In this document: one piece after another, positions 1-8,920 of the stretch
How the letters are laid out: every line of letters begins with the position of its first letter
How positions within the stretch are numbered: position 1 is the first letter of the stretch
Source: an uncultured Clostridia bacterium
GTDB lineage: Bacteria; Bacillota; Clostridia; RUG12999
DNA: 64,000 nt
Direction of reading: 5' to 3'
Assembly: GCA_934792465.1 (NCBI GenBank)
Contig: CAKVOK010000004.1
Span: 34,816 to 98,815 of the forward strand
The notes under the pieces: model-generated
Told to the model about the DNA's origin: nothing
Databases searched by the model: none
Seen by the model: the letters and a program-made list of their open reading frames with translations, nothing else
Position numbers and translations under genes: made by a program

Positions 1-1
1 G

Positions 2-622
2 ACATACAAAAACATAAGCCTTGCTCTCGAAGCTTTCTTCAACGAAAATGTTTTGCTGACGGACAAGGTTTTCGATACGGAAAAAACCATCAACTTCTTA
101 AATCACGAAATCACGGCGTTTTTGATTAAGCTGTACGGCAAAAACATAACGCCGAAAGAGCTTGAATCCGTTGCCATGATGTTCCATGTCGTTGCGGATA
201 TCGAGCGTATCGGCGACCATGCCGAAAACATTGCGGAATACACAATCGAATCGAAAGACATGAACGTCGATTTCAATAAAATTGCCCTGGACGAGCTTAA
301 AGAAATAAGCGAAAACAGTATCGGGGTATTCAAAAAAGCAATTGAAGTTTATGACGGTGAATTGTTCGACCAATTGCCGGTTGTAAGCCGTCTTGAAGAG
401 CACGTAGACGATTTGCAGAAAAAATTCATTGAGGAACATATAGAACGTCTGAAAAAAGGCAAATGCACACCGAGAAGCGGCGTTATATTCACAGATATGG
501 TGAGTGATTTGGAGCGCTGTGCCGACCATGCCATAAACATTGCATATTCGATTAACGGCGAGAAATCGTCCGTACAAGTCAAGAAATCGTATATACTTGT
601 GCGCGGCGAGGACATGAACTAA
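2..622 (+). CDS. Na/Pi cotransporter family protein, C-terminal PhoU domain (5' truncated by window)
   Basis: The frame is open from the first bases of the window, so this is the 3' end of a longer gene. About 206 codons are visible. The translation contains two PhoU-type helical repeats, each with the characteristic D-x-E-R-x-(G/A)-D-H-A signature: one reading IERIGDHAENIAEY and one LERCADHAINIAYS. In NptA/YjbB-type sodium-phosphate cotransporters a PhoU domain follows the membrane part, and the missing upstream region would hold those membrane segments. A free-standing PhoU is the alternative, but the open frame upstream argues against it. A hairpin with a T-run follows about 95 bases downstream. 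Confidence 0.75.
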   Translation, partial: TYKNISLALEAFFNENVLLTDKVFDTEKTINFLNHEITAFLIKLYGKNITPKELESVAMMFHVVADIERIGDHAENIAEYTIESKDMNVDFNKIALDELKEISENSIGVFKKAIEVYDGELFDQLPVVSRLEEHVDDLQKKFIEEHIERLKKGKCTPRSGVIFTDMVSDLERCADHAINIAYSINGEKSSVQVKKSYILVRGEDMN

Positions 623-716
623 ACACGGAGGACTGATTTTGTTCCCCGGTATATCTTTTTGGACAGCAACGGCAACGAAATCGAATAAAGGTTATTATTT
701 TTCAACCAACATCAAA

Positions 717-759
717 GAAGGTGCTGCAAAACAAATTTGTTCTGCAACACCTTCTTTTT
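717..759 (+). terminator. Rho-independent terminator, member of the GGTGCTGCAAAACA hairpin family
   Basis: The two arms (717-733 and 738-754) pair over 17 bases with two mismatches and are followed by five T residues. It separates the PhoU-domain gene from the convergent glycosidase. The arm sequence recurs in several other hairpins in this window. Confidence 0.8.
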
Positions 760-781
760 ACAGTCCGACCGAATTTACATA

Positions 782-2938
782 TTAAACATTCAATGCTCCG
801 GCAGGCATTTCCTCACGGGGTTCGTTTCTATACAAAAGCGTATACGAATTTGTTCCGCATTTTGCTTCAAGTATAAGTTTGATTTTCTCGTCTTTCAGCT
901 CCCCTATTTCCGCCTGTATTATGTGCCCCTTTTTGTTCTCTCCGGGCATAACATCGCCCGTATTCCAGGTGAGCATATGCCTTCTTTCTCCGTCCGTTTC
1001 CAGATATACGTTTATCTCGTCGCCGACTTTCTCGCAGCTATCGTTCAGCAGCCATATTTCAGCTTGCAAAACATCTCCGGTTTCGTATCTGAACTTGTTT
1101 ATTTTCGCACTCGGAACAACGTTCGCAAGAGAGGTTTTCACCGCATAATAAGATTTTTTCGGGTGGTCGGGATATGTAATAAGCGAAAGTCCCGCCGCCG
1201 TTATCCACGGTTCGTTATAGCACCAGTTTATCGCCATTGCGCAGGTCGGTTTCTGTCTGCGTGCTTCCTCAAAAATAAACTTAAGACCCTCGCACTGCGC
1301 CCATATGCTTTTTTCTATATAATCTTCGAGCGATTTCTGTTTTCCGAAAACAATATCGAGAATCTTGAAGCACATCCACGAATCCATACCGGCATAAATC
1401 CATGCGCCGTATGCGTGGTGCAATTCCCATGCGGAATGGGGCTGCGGCTTGTGCAGTATCTCTTTCGGCATGATTTTTTCAAGATATTTCATCTCCGTTA
1501 TGCTCGGCACGCCAAATTCCGAATATGCCGTGCAGGCGCTTTCCGAAAACATATCTATAACGGACTTATTCTCATGATAATCATAGAAAGCATAGTAGCC
1601 GTGCGCCATTCCCGAAAGCGGTGCCGTCATAATAAACGGTGTTTTTTTGTCATATTCATAGCAAAGCTTATCAAGCAGCCTTAATGCATACGATTGCTCC
1701 GTCATGCCCGACCAGCCGTTGAAAAGCTCGTTTCCGCCGCACCACAGGCAAAGACATGCATGGCTGCGCAGTCTCTTTATAATAGCCTTTGCTTCCTGCT
1801 CGAGAACTGCAAGATACTTGTCCGTTCCCTCGTAATTGTTGCACGAAAGCGGAAATTCCTGCCATACCATTATTCCGAGTTCATCGCATATTTCAAAAAA
1901 TGCTTCCTTGTCCACACACGCACCGCCCCAGCAGCGGAGTATATTCATATTTGCGTCTTTAGCAAGCTCTATAAGCGGTCTGTATGTATCGGCAGTCATA
2001 GTGCCCGTGAATATTTCGGGATTTACCCAGTTGCTCCCCTTAGCGAATATTCTTCTGCCGTTCAGCTCTATCGTTGTCGGCGGATTACTTCTCGATTTAG
2101 GAAACGCTGCCGGATACTGCCATGCGCCCTCGTGCATTACAAGCCTAACACGCTTAAATCCTACTTTTCCCTCTTTTTTATCCGTCTTGCTCTTAACCGA
2201 CCATTTATAAAGATACGGGTCGCCCTGACCGTTGCACCACCAAAGCTTTATATCCCCGATATAACATTCGGGCTTTTCGCCGCTGTATAATATCCTCCCC
2301 TCTGCGTCACAAAGCGTATATTCCAAATCGCCTTTACATTCCGCATCAAAGCTTACGTGCGCACCGCTTAAATTATCATCAAGCGTATACAGAACCTCGC
2401 ACGAAGTTATTGTTTCGTCCGTTCTCGTTTCTATATACGTATCGTTCCAAATGCCCGAAACAAGAAGTCTGGGATGCCAGTCCCAGCCGTAGCATACAGC
2501 AGGCTTGCAGCTTTGGTTCGCTTCATCTCTGCAATCCGGTGCAGCATTCTTATTCTTCGGGTGCGGATAAATATATATTTCAAGCGCATTTCCGTTTTTC
2601 AATTCATCGGTTATATCAATCTCCGCCTTTGAGAACATACCCTCATGATGCAGCAGCTTCTTTGAATTTAAAATCACATCATATTCATACTCAATACCCT
2701 CCGTAACGAAAAATACTCTTTCGTCCGAACCGGCGGCATATTCGATTTCCGTTTTGTATGTCCAGCCGCAATCTTCAAGTTCTCTGAACATTTCCGGCGT
2801 TTCGTCCCAATTCACATCGGGAAAATCATGCGCCCTCGCATAATCAAGCTGTATATTTCCGGGTACCGTTGCAGTGAAATATTCTCCGCAAACACCGCCT
2901 TTCACACACGCACCCGTCCACTTCTGATTAAACTTCAT
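782..2938 (-). CDS. Glycoside hydrolase family 2, beta-mannosidase-like
   Basis: A 718-residue protein with the GH2 order: N-terminal jelly-roll sugar-binding domain (about 1-170), immunoglobulin-like domain (about 170-280), then a TIM barrel. The acid/base glutamate is seen in CLWCGGNELF and the likely nucleophile in YSEFGVPS. The WQEFPLSCNNY segment is typical of the beta-mannosidase branch. There is no signal peptide, so the enzyme should act in the cytoplasm on imported oligosaccharides. At 718 residues it is shorter than many beta-mannosidases (over 800), and substrate specificity (mannoside or another beta-glycoside) is not settled by sequence alone. It is divergent from a secreted beta-helix protein and has its own promoter with an operator-like inverted repeat. 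Confidence 0.8.
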   Translation of the reverse strand: MKFNQKWTGACVKGGVCGEYFTATVPGNIQLDYARAHDFPDVNWDETPEMFRELEDCGWTYKTEIEYAAGSDERVFFVTEGIEYEYDVILNSKKLLHHEGMFSKAEIDITDELKNGNALEIYIYPHPKNKNAAPDCRDEANQSCKPAVCYGWDWHPRLLVSGIWNDTYIETRTDETITSCEVLYTLDDNLSGAHVSFDAECKGDLEYTLCDAEGRILYSGEKPECYIGDIKLWWCNGQGDPYLYKWSVKSKTDKKEGKVGFKRVRLVMHEGAWQYPAAFPKSRSNPPTTIELNGRRIFAKGSNWVNPEIFTGTMTADTYRPLIELAKDANMNILRCWGGACVDKEAFFEICDELGIMVWQEFPLSCNNYEGTDKYLAVLEQEAKAIIKRLRSHACLCLWCGGNELFNGWSGMTEQSYALRLLDKLCYEYDKKTPFIMTAPLSGMAHGYYAFYDYHENKSVIDMFSESACTAYSEFGVPSITEMKYLEKIMPKEILHKPQPHSAWELHHAYGAWIYAGMDSWMCFKILDIVFGKQKSLEDYIEKSIWAQCEGLKFIFEEARRQKPTCAMAINWCYNEPWITAAGLSLITYPDHPKKSYYAVKTSLANVVPSAKINKFRYETGDVLQAEIWLLNDSCEKVGDEINVYLETDGERRHMLTWNTGDVMPGENKKGHIIQAEIGELKDEKIKLILEAKCGTNSYTLLYRNEPREEMPAGALNV

Positions 2939-2971
2939 CTTTCCAACTCCAAATCTTTAAATTTTAAATAC

Positions 2972-3000
2972 ATTTTATCATAAAAACACCTATGTGTCAA
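2972..3000 (-). promoter_or_regulatory. Sigma-A promoter for the GH2 gene
   Basis: Read on the minus strand: TTGACA (2995-3000), a 17-base spacer, then TAAAAT (2972-2977), 33 bases ahead of the start codon. Confidence 0.7.
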
Positions 3001-3024
3001 CCTAATTAATAATTTTGACATAGG
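2989..3024. promoter_or_regulatory. Operator-like inverted repeat overlapping the GH2 -35 box
   Basis: CCTATGTGTCAA (2989-3000) faces TTGACATAGG (3015-3024). The arms are the same word apart from a two-base insertion. The left arm contains the -35 hexamer of the glycosidase promoter, so a bound protein would block it. The regulator is not identifiable from the window. Confidence 0.45.
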
Positions 3025-3094
3025 CACTGTGAATTTTGTCACCTTTTTACCGCAGCCCTCATTTGTTTCGGGCACAAGCTTAATTTTTGATATA

Positions 3095-3123
3095 TTGACA
3101 ATTATCGCAAATTATGATATACT
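3095..3123 (+). promoter_or_regulatory. Sigma-A promoter for the beta-helix protein
   Basis: TTGACA (3095-3100), a 17-base spacer and TATACT (3118-3123). The start codon follows at 3174 with a GGGAGGA ribosome site at 3160-3166. Confidence 0.75.
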
Positions 3124-3173
3124 GTATTTGGCAACATGAAAGCACATATTCATAATATCGGGAGGAATCGAAA

Positions 3174-5414
3174 ATGAAAAAATTCTTAGCAGTATTTTTA
3201 GCATTACTTTTGACATCTTTCACGCTGTCCGTATATGCGGACGAAGTTTCTCATCACCACTGCGTATGCGGTGCGGTAAACTGCACGGAAAATCACGAAC
3301 AAACAGGTGCTGCGGATTGGCAGGCATGGGACGGAGATACCTCAATCTGCACGAAAACCGACGGTGCCGCAATATACCTATATCTTGAAAACAATGTTAC
3401 AATAACGGAAACATTTGAAATAAGCAACGGCGTCACAGTCTTTTTCTGTCTTAACGGCAACACACTGACGATAGACAAAGAGGGCAATCCTGCCGTCCGT
3501 GTCGGTGCAAACCAAAAATTCGTACTCTGCGACTGCAAGGGAACAGGCAAAATTACCGGTGCAAAGGGGTCGGCAGCCAAGAACCAAACACGTTTCGGCA
3601 CAGTAAACTGCCAATCCGGCAGCAGCTTCGTTATGTACGGCGGAAGCATAGCCGACAACGAGATTATAAAGGCAAACGGCGGCGGTATATACGTTCTCGG
3701 CGGAACATTTACCATGCACGGCGGAAGCATTAAAAACAACAAGGCTCCGAACGGCTCGGGCGGTGCAATATCCGTGGAAAACGGAAAAATATATACATAC
3801 GGCGGCGAGATGAGCGGCAACAGCGCATTCAACGGCGGTGCAATACACTTAAAAGGCACAGCAGACGGCGAGATTCGTAATATAAAAGCGAATAACAACA
3901 CTGCGGGCAACATGGGCGGTGCAATCTATACAGAAGCAAGGCGTATAATGAAAATCTACTCTGCCGAATTGGGATATAACAATGCAACGAACGGCGGCGG
4001 TATTTATATTAACGGCGACGTGGATGCGGATGCGAATTATACCGTAGACACCATATATACAAACATAAATGATTCCGATATACACAACAACATTGCCGGA
4101 AACAGCGGCGGCGGTATTTATATTAACGGCGGCTACAGAAGTAATCGTGGCGCAACTATATCTAATACCGAAATACACGATAATTCCGCCGAAGCAGACG
4201 GCGGCGGTATTGTAGCCGTTCAATCCGCTTATATTAATTTAGATAGCACATCAATCGCTGACAACACTTGTAAGAACTTAGGCGGCGGTATTGCTATGTT
4301 TGACTATACTCGTCTGGCTATTTCCAAATCCGGAAGTACAACGACCTCTGAAAATATAACGACCTATATAACAGGCAACAGCGCAAAGAACGGCGGCGGC
4401 ATTTACACAACCGCTCAACAGTTTATAACAAACATAAAATGCGAAATCAGGGACAACACTGCCGCAAATCTCGGAGGAGGAGTGTACATAGGCAACAATA
4501 AGAGTACCGCTTGGCCCATCCTAAAATTCGCAACAATAACAAATAATACTGCTCTTCAGGGCGGCGGCATTTACTTAAACGAAAATAATACCGGAGTAGC
4601 TCTCGGACTCGGCGCAGACACGTCCGTAATCGGAAACACCTCGTCCGCCGACGGCTCGGCAAACAATCTCTATCTTAACGACGGAAAAAGCTTCTGCTTC
4701 TACGTTGACGTGCTCAATCCCGTTCTAAGCGGTAACGAAATAATAGGTGTGTCAACAAACGAAACACCTACAGCTGAAAAATCTGTAGACATCGAATACG
4801 GAGCCGGCGGGGGAAATCACGCTGACGGCGACCACTCGAATCTCATAATACCGGACAACGACAGCTACAAGGTTATATACAAAGATTATAAACATTCCCT
4901 TATTCCGAAAGACTATACCGTTACGTTCGACCCGAACAACGGCGAGGCTGTACAAACCAAAAATTTTGACTTCGGCGAGAAAGTAAGCGGATTTGACTAC
5001 CCGTTACGTGACGGCTACACTTTCGACGCCTGGTATGCCAACGGGGCGGCATACAACTTCGAAAGACCCGTGACAGGCGACCTTACTCTCACCGCAAGGT
5101 GGATTAGTTCAGACGATACGGCGATTATCGCAACCCCCAACAAAATAGTGGTTTTCAGGCTTAAAAAGCCTGCCGTGCTGTTCGTGGCAAGCTACAGCGA
5201 AAACAAGCTTTCGGATATAAAGAAAATTGAGCTTGACATTTCCGAATCCGAAGATTATATCGGTGTTCGGGAAATCGGTCTGAATACGGCAAACACAACA
5301 AAAATATCGGCTTTCCTGTGGGATAATTCCGACGGCAATCCTTTTGCCGGTATATCCCCTCTTTGCGAAAGTGCGGCAGCCGAAATTTACGAAGCCGAAA
5401 GCGATATATCATAA
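3174..5414 (+). CDS. Secreted right-handed beta-helix protein with C-terminal Listeria-Bacteroides repeat
   Basis: A 746-residue protein. The N-terminus has a lysine pair and a hydrophobic stretch ending VYA before DEVS, a clear signal peptide. Residues about 150-490 hold many GG-x-I-Y/GGGIYI turns spaced by asparagine-rich segments (N-N-x-A), the pattern of polymorphic-membrane-type parallel beta-helices. Residues about 575-640 form one InlB-B/Flg_new repeat (VTFDPNNGE ... GYTFDAWYANG ... LTLTARW). No LPxTG motif or C-terminal membrane anchor is seen, so release or non-covalent wall binding is likely. A carbohydrate-binding or adhesive role fits the family but is inferred. It is transcribed alone between its own promoter and a terminator. 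Confidence 0.75.
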   Translation: MKKFLAVFLALLLTSFTLSVYADEVSHHHCVCGAVNCTENHEQTGAADWQAWDGDTSICTKTDGAAIYLYLENNVTITETFEISNGVTVFFCLNGNTLTIDKEGNPAVRVGANQKFVLCDCKGTGKITGAKGSAAKNQTRFGTVNCQSGSSFVMYGGSIADNEIIKANGGGIYVLGGTFTMHGGSIKNNKAPNGSGGAISVENGKIYTYGGEMSGNSAFNGGAIHLKGTADGEIRNIKANNNTAGNMGGAIYTEARRIMKIYSAELGYNNATNGGGIYINGDVDADANYTVDTIYTNINDSDIHNNIAGNSGGGIYINGGYRSNRGATISNTEIHDNSAEADGGGIVAVQSAYINLDSTSIADNTCKNLGGGIAMFDYTRLAISKSGSTTTSENITTYITGNSAKNGGGIYTTAQQFITNIKCEIRDNTAANLGGGVYIGNNKSTAWPILKFATITNNTALQGGGIYLNENNTGVALGLGADTSVIGNTSSADGSANNLYLNDGKSFCFYVDVLNPVLSGNEIIGVSTNETPTAEKSVDIEYGAGGGNHADGDHSNLIIPDNDSYKVIYKDYKHSLIPKDYTVTFDPNNGEAVQTKNFDFGEKVSGFDYPLRDGYTFDAWYANGAAYNFERPVTGDLTLTARWISSDDTAIIATPNKIVVFRLKKPAVLFVASYSENKLSDIKKIELDISESEDYIGVREIGLNTANTTKISAFLWDNSDGNPFAGISPLCESAAAEIYEAESDIS

Positions 5415-5425
5415 TATACTTTACC

Positions 5426-5467
5426 GGGGGCTGCTGCAAAACAATTTCGTTTTGCAGCACCCTCTTT
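5426..5467 (+). terminator. Terminator hairpin of the GGTGCTGCAAAACA family
   Basis: The arm GCTGCTGCAAAAC pairs with GTTTTGCAGCACC, followed by CTCTTT. It lies just after the beta-helix gene. Apart from the promoter noted below, nothing else is recognised up to 5750. Confidence 0.7.
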
Positions 5468-5561
5468 ACATTTTATTCCACAAAAAATATTAAAACCGGC
5501 AAATTTGAAAACTAATACATTATTGCAGGTTGAATATGTCGAATTTTGTTTAAAACGCATA

Positions 5562-5590
5562 TTGACTTTTTTTTCACAAAGTAGTATAAT
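5562..5590 (+). promoter_or_regulatory. Sigma-A promoter of the mdh-fum-hdr-flox-frd operon
   Basis: TTGACT (5562-5567), a 17-base spacer and TATAAT (5585-5590). The leader to the mdh start is about 150 bases and holds a short GGGCAAAATGCCC hairpin. A second, weaker match (TTCCAA-17-TATACT, ending 5705) lies nearer the gene. Confidence 0.65.
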
Positions 5591-5750
5591 CATATTGAAT
5601 GGGCAAAATGCCCGTTTATATTGGTTTTTCGGCTGCAATATCAGTAATAACAATACCTATATGCCAAAATCGGCAATTCCAAAATTGCTCGAATTGTGGT
5701 ATACTTGATTATAAAGGGAAAAACCGAAAATGTAAAATGAGAGGTGCAGT

Positions 5751-6695
5751 ATGAACAAAATATCTATCATAGGAACAGGCAGCGTAGGCGCAACAATAGC
5801 ATATACGCTCACCGTAATGGGAATGGCTTCCGAAATCGTTATGATTGACATTAACAACGAAAAAGCATTGGGAGAGGCACTTGACATAAGGCAGGGAACG
5901 CCGTTTTGCGGAGCCTGTTCGGTATACGCCGGCGACTATCGCGACGCAGTGGATTCCGACATTGTAATCTTAACCTCCGGTATCGCAAGAAAACCGGGTC
6001 AGACAAGACTTGAACTCGCTCAGACAAATGTAAACATTACAAAATCCATAATTCCGGAAATAACAAAATATGCCCCGAATGCCATATACATAATAGTAAG
6101 TAATCCGGTTGACGTTTTAACCTATACATTCATGAAGTTTTCGGAGCTTCCGGAAAACCACATCATAGGTTCGGGTACGATACTCGATACGGCGCGTCTG
6201 CGTGCAAGGCTTTCCGAATATTATAATATCAACCAGGGCAACGTTCACGCATACGTATTCGGCGAACACGGCGATTCTTCATTCATTCCGTGGTCGGTTG
6301 CGAATATCTCGAATGTGCCTATAGGCGAATGTCACAATCTTATTTCAACTCCGGGAATAGAAAGTCCCGCACTCGACTTCGAAGATATAGAACAATATGT
6401 AAGAAAATCCGGCGGACGCGTTATAGCACGCAAGGGCGCAACGTTCTATGCCGTTTCGGTTTCGGTTTGCCATATATGCAAATGCATATTAAGCGGAATT
6501 GATACCACAATGACGGTTTCGACTATGATGCACGGCGAATACGGCATCAAAGACGTATGCTTAAGCACACTTAACATGATAGGCCGTGACGGCGTAAGAG
6601 GAAAAATAAACGTTCCTCTGACGGACGAAGAGGTAGCTAAGCTTCAGCACAGTGCAGATACACTCAAAGACGTAATCAAAAATCTTGATATATAA
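5751..6695 (+). CDS. mdh: NAD-dependent malate dehydrogenase of the lactate/malate dehydrogenase family
   Basis: A 314-residue Rossmann protein. It shows the dinucleotide motif GTGSVGA (8-14), Asp33 for NAD ribose, Asp146/Arg149 and catalytic His173 in GEHGD. The overall sequence is lactate-dehydrogenase-like, but the substrate-discriminating position (Gln102 in lactate dehydrogenase numbering) is Arg80 here, in the context IARKPGQTR. Arginine at that site is the known determinant of malate/oxaloacetate specificity. Position as first gene before fumarase supports malate dehydrogenase. It would reduce oxaloacetate to malate with NADH. The start has a GAGAGGTG ribosome site. Confidence 0.8.
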   Translation: MNKISIIGTGSVGATIAYTLTVMGMASEIVMIDINNEKALGEALDIRQGTPFCGACSVYAGDYRDAVDSDIVILTSGIARKPGQTRLELAQTNVNITKSIIPEITKYAPNAIYIIVSNPVDVLTYTFMKFSELPENHIIGSGTILDTARLRARLSEYYNINQGNVHAYVFGEHGDSSFIPWSVANISNVPIGECHNLISTPGIESPALDFEDIEQYVRKSGGRVIARKGATFYAVSVSVCHICKCILSGIDTTMTVSTMMHGEYGIKDVCLSTLNMIGRDGVRGKINVPLTDEEVAKLQHSADTLKDVIKNLDI

Positions 6696-6711
6696 GAAAG
6701 GCGGAAGAAAA

Positions 6712-8088
6712 ATGGAATACCGTATTGAACACGATTCAATGGGAGAAATGAAAGTCCCTGCCGACAAGCTTTGGGCGGCACAGACTCAGAGAAGTCACGA
6801 AAATTTCAAAATCGGTGTTGACATAGAAACAATGCCGAGAGAAATCACACACGCATTCGGAATTTTGAAAAAAGCCGCAGCTCTGGCAAACGCAGAGCTT
6901 AAACCCGAGAAAATGACGAAAGAAAAGCTCGGCGCAATCGCCGAAGCCTGCGACGAAGTTATCGCCGGCAAGCTTAACGATAATTTCCCGCTCGTTGTAT
7001 GGCAGACAGGTTCTGGCACACAGTCGAACATGAATGCAAACGAAGTTATCGCAAACCGTGCAAATCAGATTGCCGGTGAAAAAATCTGCCACCCGAACGA
7101 TGATATAAACATGAGCCAGTCCTCGAACGATACGTTCCCGACGGCAATGCACATTTCGGCAGTATGCGCCATAGAAGACAAGCTTCTCCCGGCGGTCGAA
7201 ACACTTATTGCTACGTTCAAACGCCTTGAAGAAGAAAACGAAGGCATAGTAAAATCCGGAAGAACACATCTCCAGGACGCAACACCGATAAAGTTCAGCC
7301 AGGAAATATCCGGCTGGAGAGCGAGCCTTGAAAGAGATGCGGAACTTCTGAAAATGGCAGTAAAACCGCTCTACGAGCTTGCACTCGGCGGAACAGCCGT
7401 AGGCACGGGACTTAATGCACCGAAAGGATTTTCGGAGCTTGTTGCGAAAAAGGCTGCCGAGCTCACGGGCAAACCGTTCGTAACGGCAGAAAACAAATTC
7501 CACGCATTAACCTCGAAAGACGAAATCGTTTTCGCTCACGGTGCAATCAAAGCGACTGCCTGCGATATGATGAAGATTGCAAACGACGTCCGCTGGCTTG
7601 CTTCCGGCCCTCGCGACGGTCTCGGCGAAATCCATATCCCCGAAAACGAACCGGGCTCTTCCATAATGCCGGGCAAGGTTAATCCTACGCAGTGCGAAGC
7701 CGTTACCATGGTTGCCGTACAGGTTATGGGTAATGACGTTGCAGTGGGAATTGCAGCTTCGCAGGGCAATTTCGAGCTTAACGTATTTATGCCCGTTGCG
7801 GCATACAATTTCCTGCAATCGGCTCGTCTGCTTGCGGAAGCCATAGTTTCGTTCAATATAAACTGCGCTGTCGGAATTACGGCAAACAAAGATAAAATGT
7901 ATCACAATCTGCACAACTCGCTTATGCTCGTAACCGCCCTCAATCCTTATATAGGATACGAGAATGCGGCAAAGACGGCAAAGAAAGCATTCAAAGATAA
8001 TATTTCACTGAAAGAAGCTTGCGTTGAACTCGGATTCCTTACAGAAGAAAAGTTTGACGAGGTATTTCATCCGGAGCAGATGGTTTGA
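6712..8088 (+). CDS. fumC: Class II fumarate hydratase
   Basis: A 458-residue protein, the usual length for iron-independent class II fumarase. It carries the superfamily signature GSSIMPGKVNP, the SSNDTFPTAMH active-site segment and the N-terminal DKLWAAQTQRS motif. The ATG at 6712 is chosen because AAAGGCGG precedes it; an in-frame TTG further upstream would overlap mdh. The gene sits 16 bases after mdh and 22 bases before hdrB, so it is cotranscribed. The reaction is malate to fumarate plus water, supplying the fumarate reductase encoded downstream. Aspartate ammonia-lyase is the closest alternative, but context favours fumarase. Confidence 0.88.
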   Translation: MEYRIEHDSMGEMKVPADKLWAAQTQRSHENFKIGVDIETMPREITHAFGILKKAAALANAELKPEKMTKEKLGAIAEACDEVIAGKLNDNFPLVVWQTGSGTQSNMNANEVIANRANQIAGEKICHPNDDINMSQSSNDTFPTAMHISAVCAIEDKLLPAVETLIATFKRLEEENEGIVKSGRTHLQDATPIKFSQEISGWRASLERDAELLKMAVKPLYELALGGTAVGTGLNAPKGFSELVAKKAAELTGKPFVTAENKFHALTSKDEIVFAHGAIKATACDMMKIANDVRWLASGPRDGLGEIHIPENEPGSSIMPGKVNPTQCEAVTMVAVQVMGNDVAVGIAASQGNFELNVFMPVAAYNFLQSARLLAEAIVSFNINCAVGITANKDKMYHNLHNSLMLVTALNPYIGYENAAKTAKKAFKDNISLKEACVELGFLTEEKFDEVFHPEQMV

Positions 8089-8110
8089 TAATATAAATTG
8101 GAGGTAGAAA

Positions 8111-8920
8111 ATGAAAGTCAGTTATTTCCCCGGCTGTACCCTCCGTACAAAGGCAAAGAACCTCGATATGTACGCACGCAAATGTGCGGAAATACTCGGG
8201 TTTGAACTTTGCGAAATTGAGAATTGGCAATGCTGCGGCGGCGTTTTCATCAGCGCAAAAGATGAAATCGCCTCCAAGCTTTCGAGCGTTCGTGCGCTCA
8301 CGGCGGCAAGAGATGCCGCACAGCCTTTGGTTACGGTATGTTCAGCCTGTCATAATGTAATAAAACAGACAAATCATGCGATGAACACAGACGAAGATTT
8401 CGCCAAAAAGGTGAATCTTTATATGTCGCAGGACAAAAATCCGTCCGAGCCGTATAACGGCGAAACGGAGGTATATCACTATCTTGAATTTCTGAAAGAT
8501 AAAGTCGGATTCGACAAAATAAAAGAAGCGGTAAAAAATCCGCTTTCGGGCAGAAAAATCGCCGCATATTACGGCTGTATGCTTCTTCGCCCCGGCAAGG
8601 TCATGGCGTTTGACGATGTTGAAAATCCGCATATTATGGAAGATTTCATAAAAGCTCTCGGTGCGGAACCGGTGGTTTATCCGCTCAGAAACGAATGCTG
8701 CGGAGGATATGCGGCTCTTGAAGACGCAGACCTCACAAAGAAAAAAGCAAATGCGGTAAGCGACAGCGCCGCAAATGCCGGTGCGGAAGCAATCGTAACG
8801 GCTTGTCCGCTCTGCAAATACAATCTTGTGAAGAACGGAAGCACCGTTCCGGTAGTATATTTCACCGAACTGCTTGCGGAAGCTCTCGGAGTAAAGGAGG
8901 ATACGTATGCAGAACAATAA
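8111..8920 (+). CDS. hdrB: Heterodisulfide reductase subunit B-like protein with two complete CCG domains
   Basis: A 269-residue protein with two CCG motifs. The first is Cys9-x31-Cys41-Cys42-x34-Cys77-x2-Cys80 and the second is Cys156-x39-Cys196-Cys197-x34-Cys232-x2-Cys235. In HdrB such motifs bind non-cubane iron-sulfur clusters at which disulfides or other acceptors are reduced. All ligands are present, so it is not a degenerate copy. The gene has a GGAGG site and overlaps hdrC by 14 bases. In methanogen thiol:fumarate reductase an HdrB-like part is fused to the iron-sulfur subunit; here it is separate but in the same operon as frdAB. It is the probable exit point of the high-potential branch; the actual acceptor is inferred. 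Confidence 0.88.
   Translation: MKVSYFPGCTLRTKAKNLDMYARKCAEILGFELCEIENWQCCGGVFISAKDEIASKLSSVRALTAARDAAQPLVTVCSACHNVIKQTNHAMNTDEDFAKKVNLYMSQDKNPSEPYNGETEVYHYLEFLKDKVGFDKIKEAVKNPLSGRKIAAYYGCMLLRPGKVMAFDDVENPHIMEDFIKALGAEPVVYPLRNECCGGYAALEDADLTKKKANAVSDSAANAGAEAIVTACPLCKYNLVKNGSTVPVVYFTELLAEALGVKEDTYAEQ

Noticed and set aside
623..690. GGAGG followed by a short frame ending DSNGNEIE before a stop
   Set aside because: The frame has no ATG, GTG or TTG at a usable distance and is about 20 codons long. It may be a gene remnant but cannot be supported.
737..1684. A 315-codon open frame on the plus strand
   Set aside because: It lies wholly antisense to the GH2 glycosidase, has no ribosome site or recognisable domain, and is rich in residues typical of a shadow frame.
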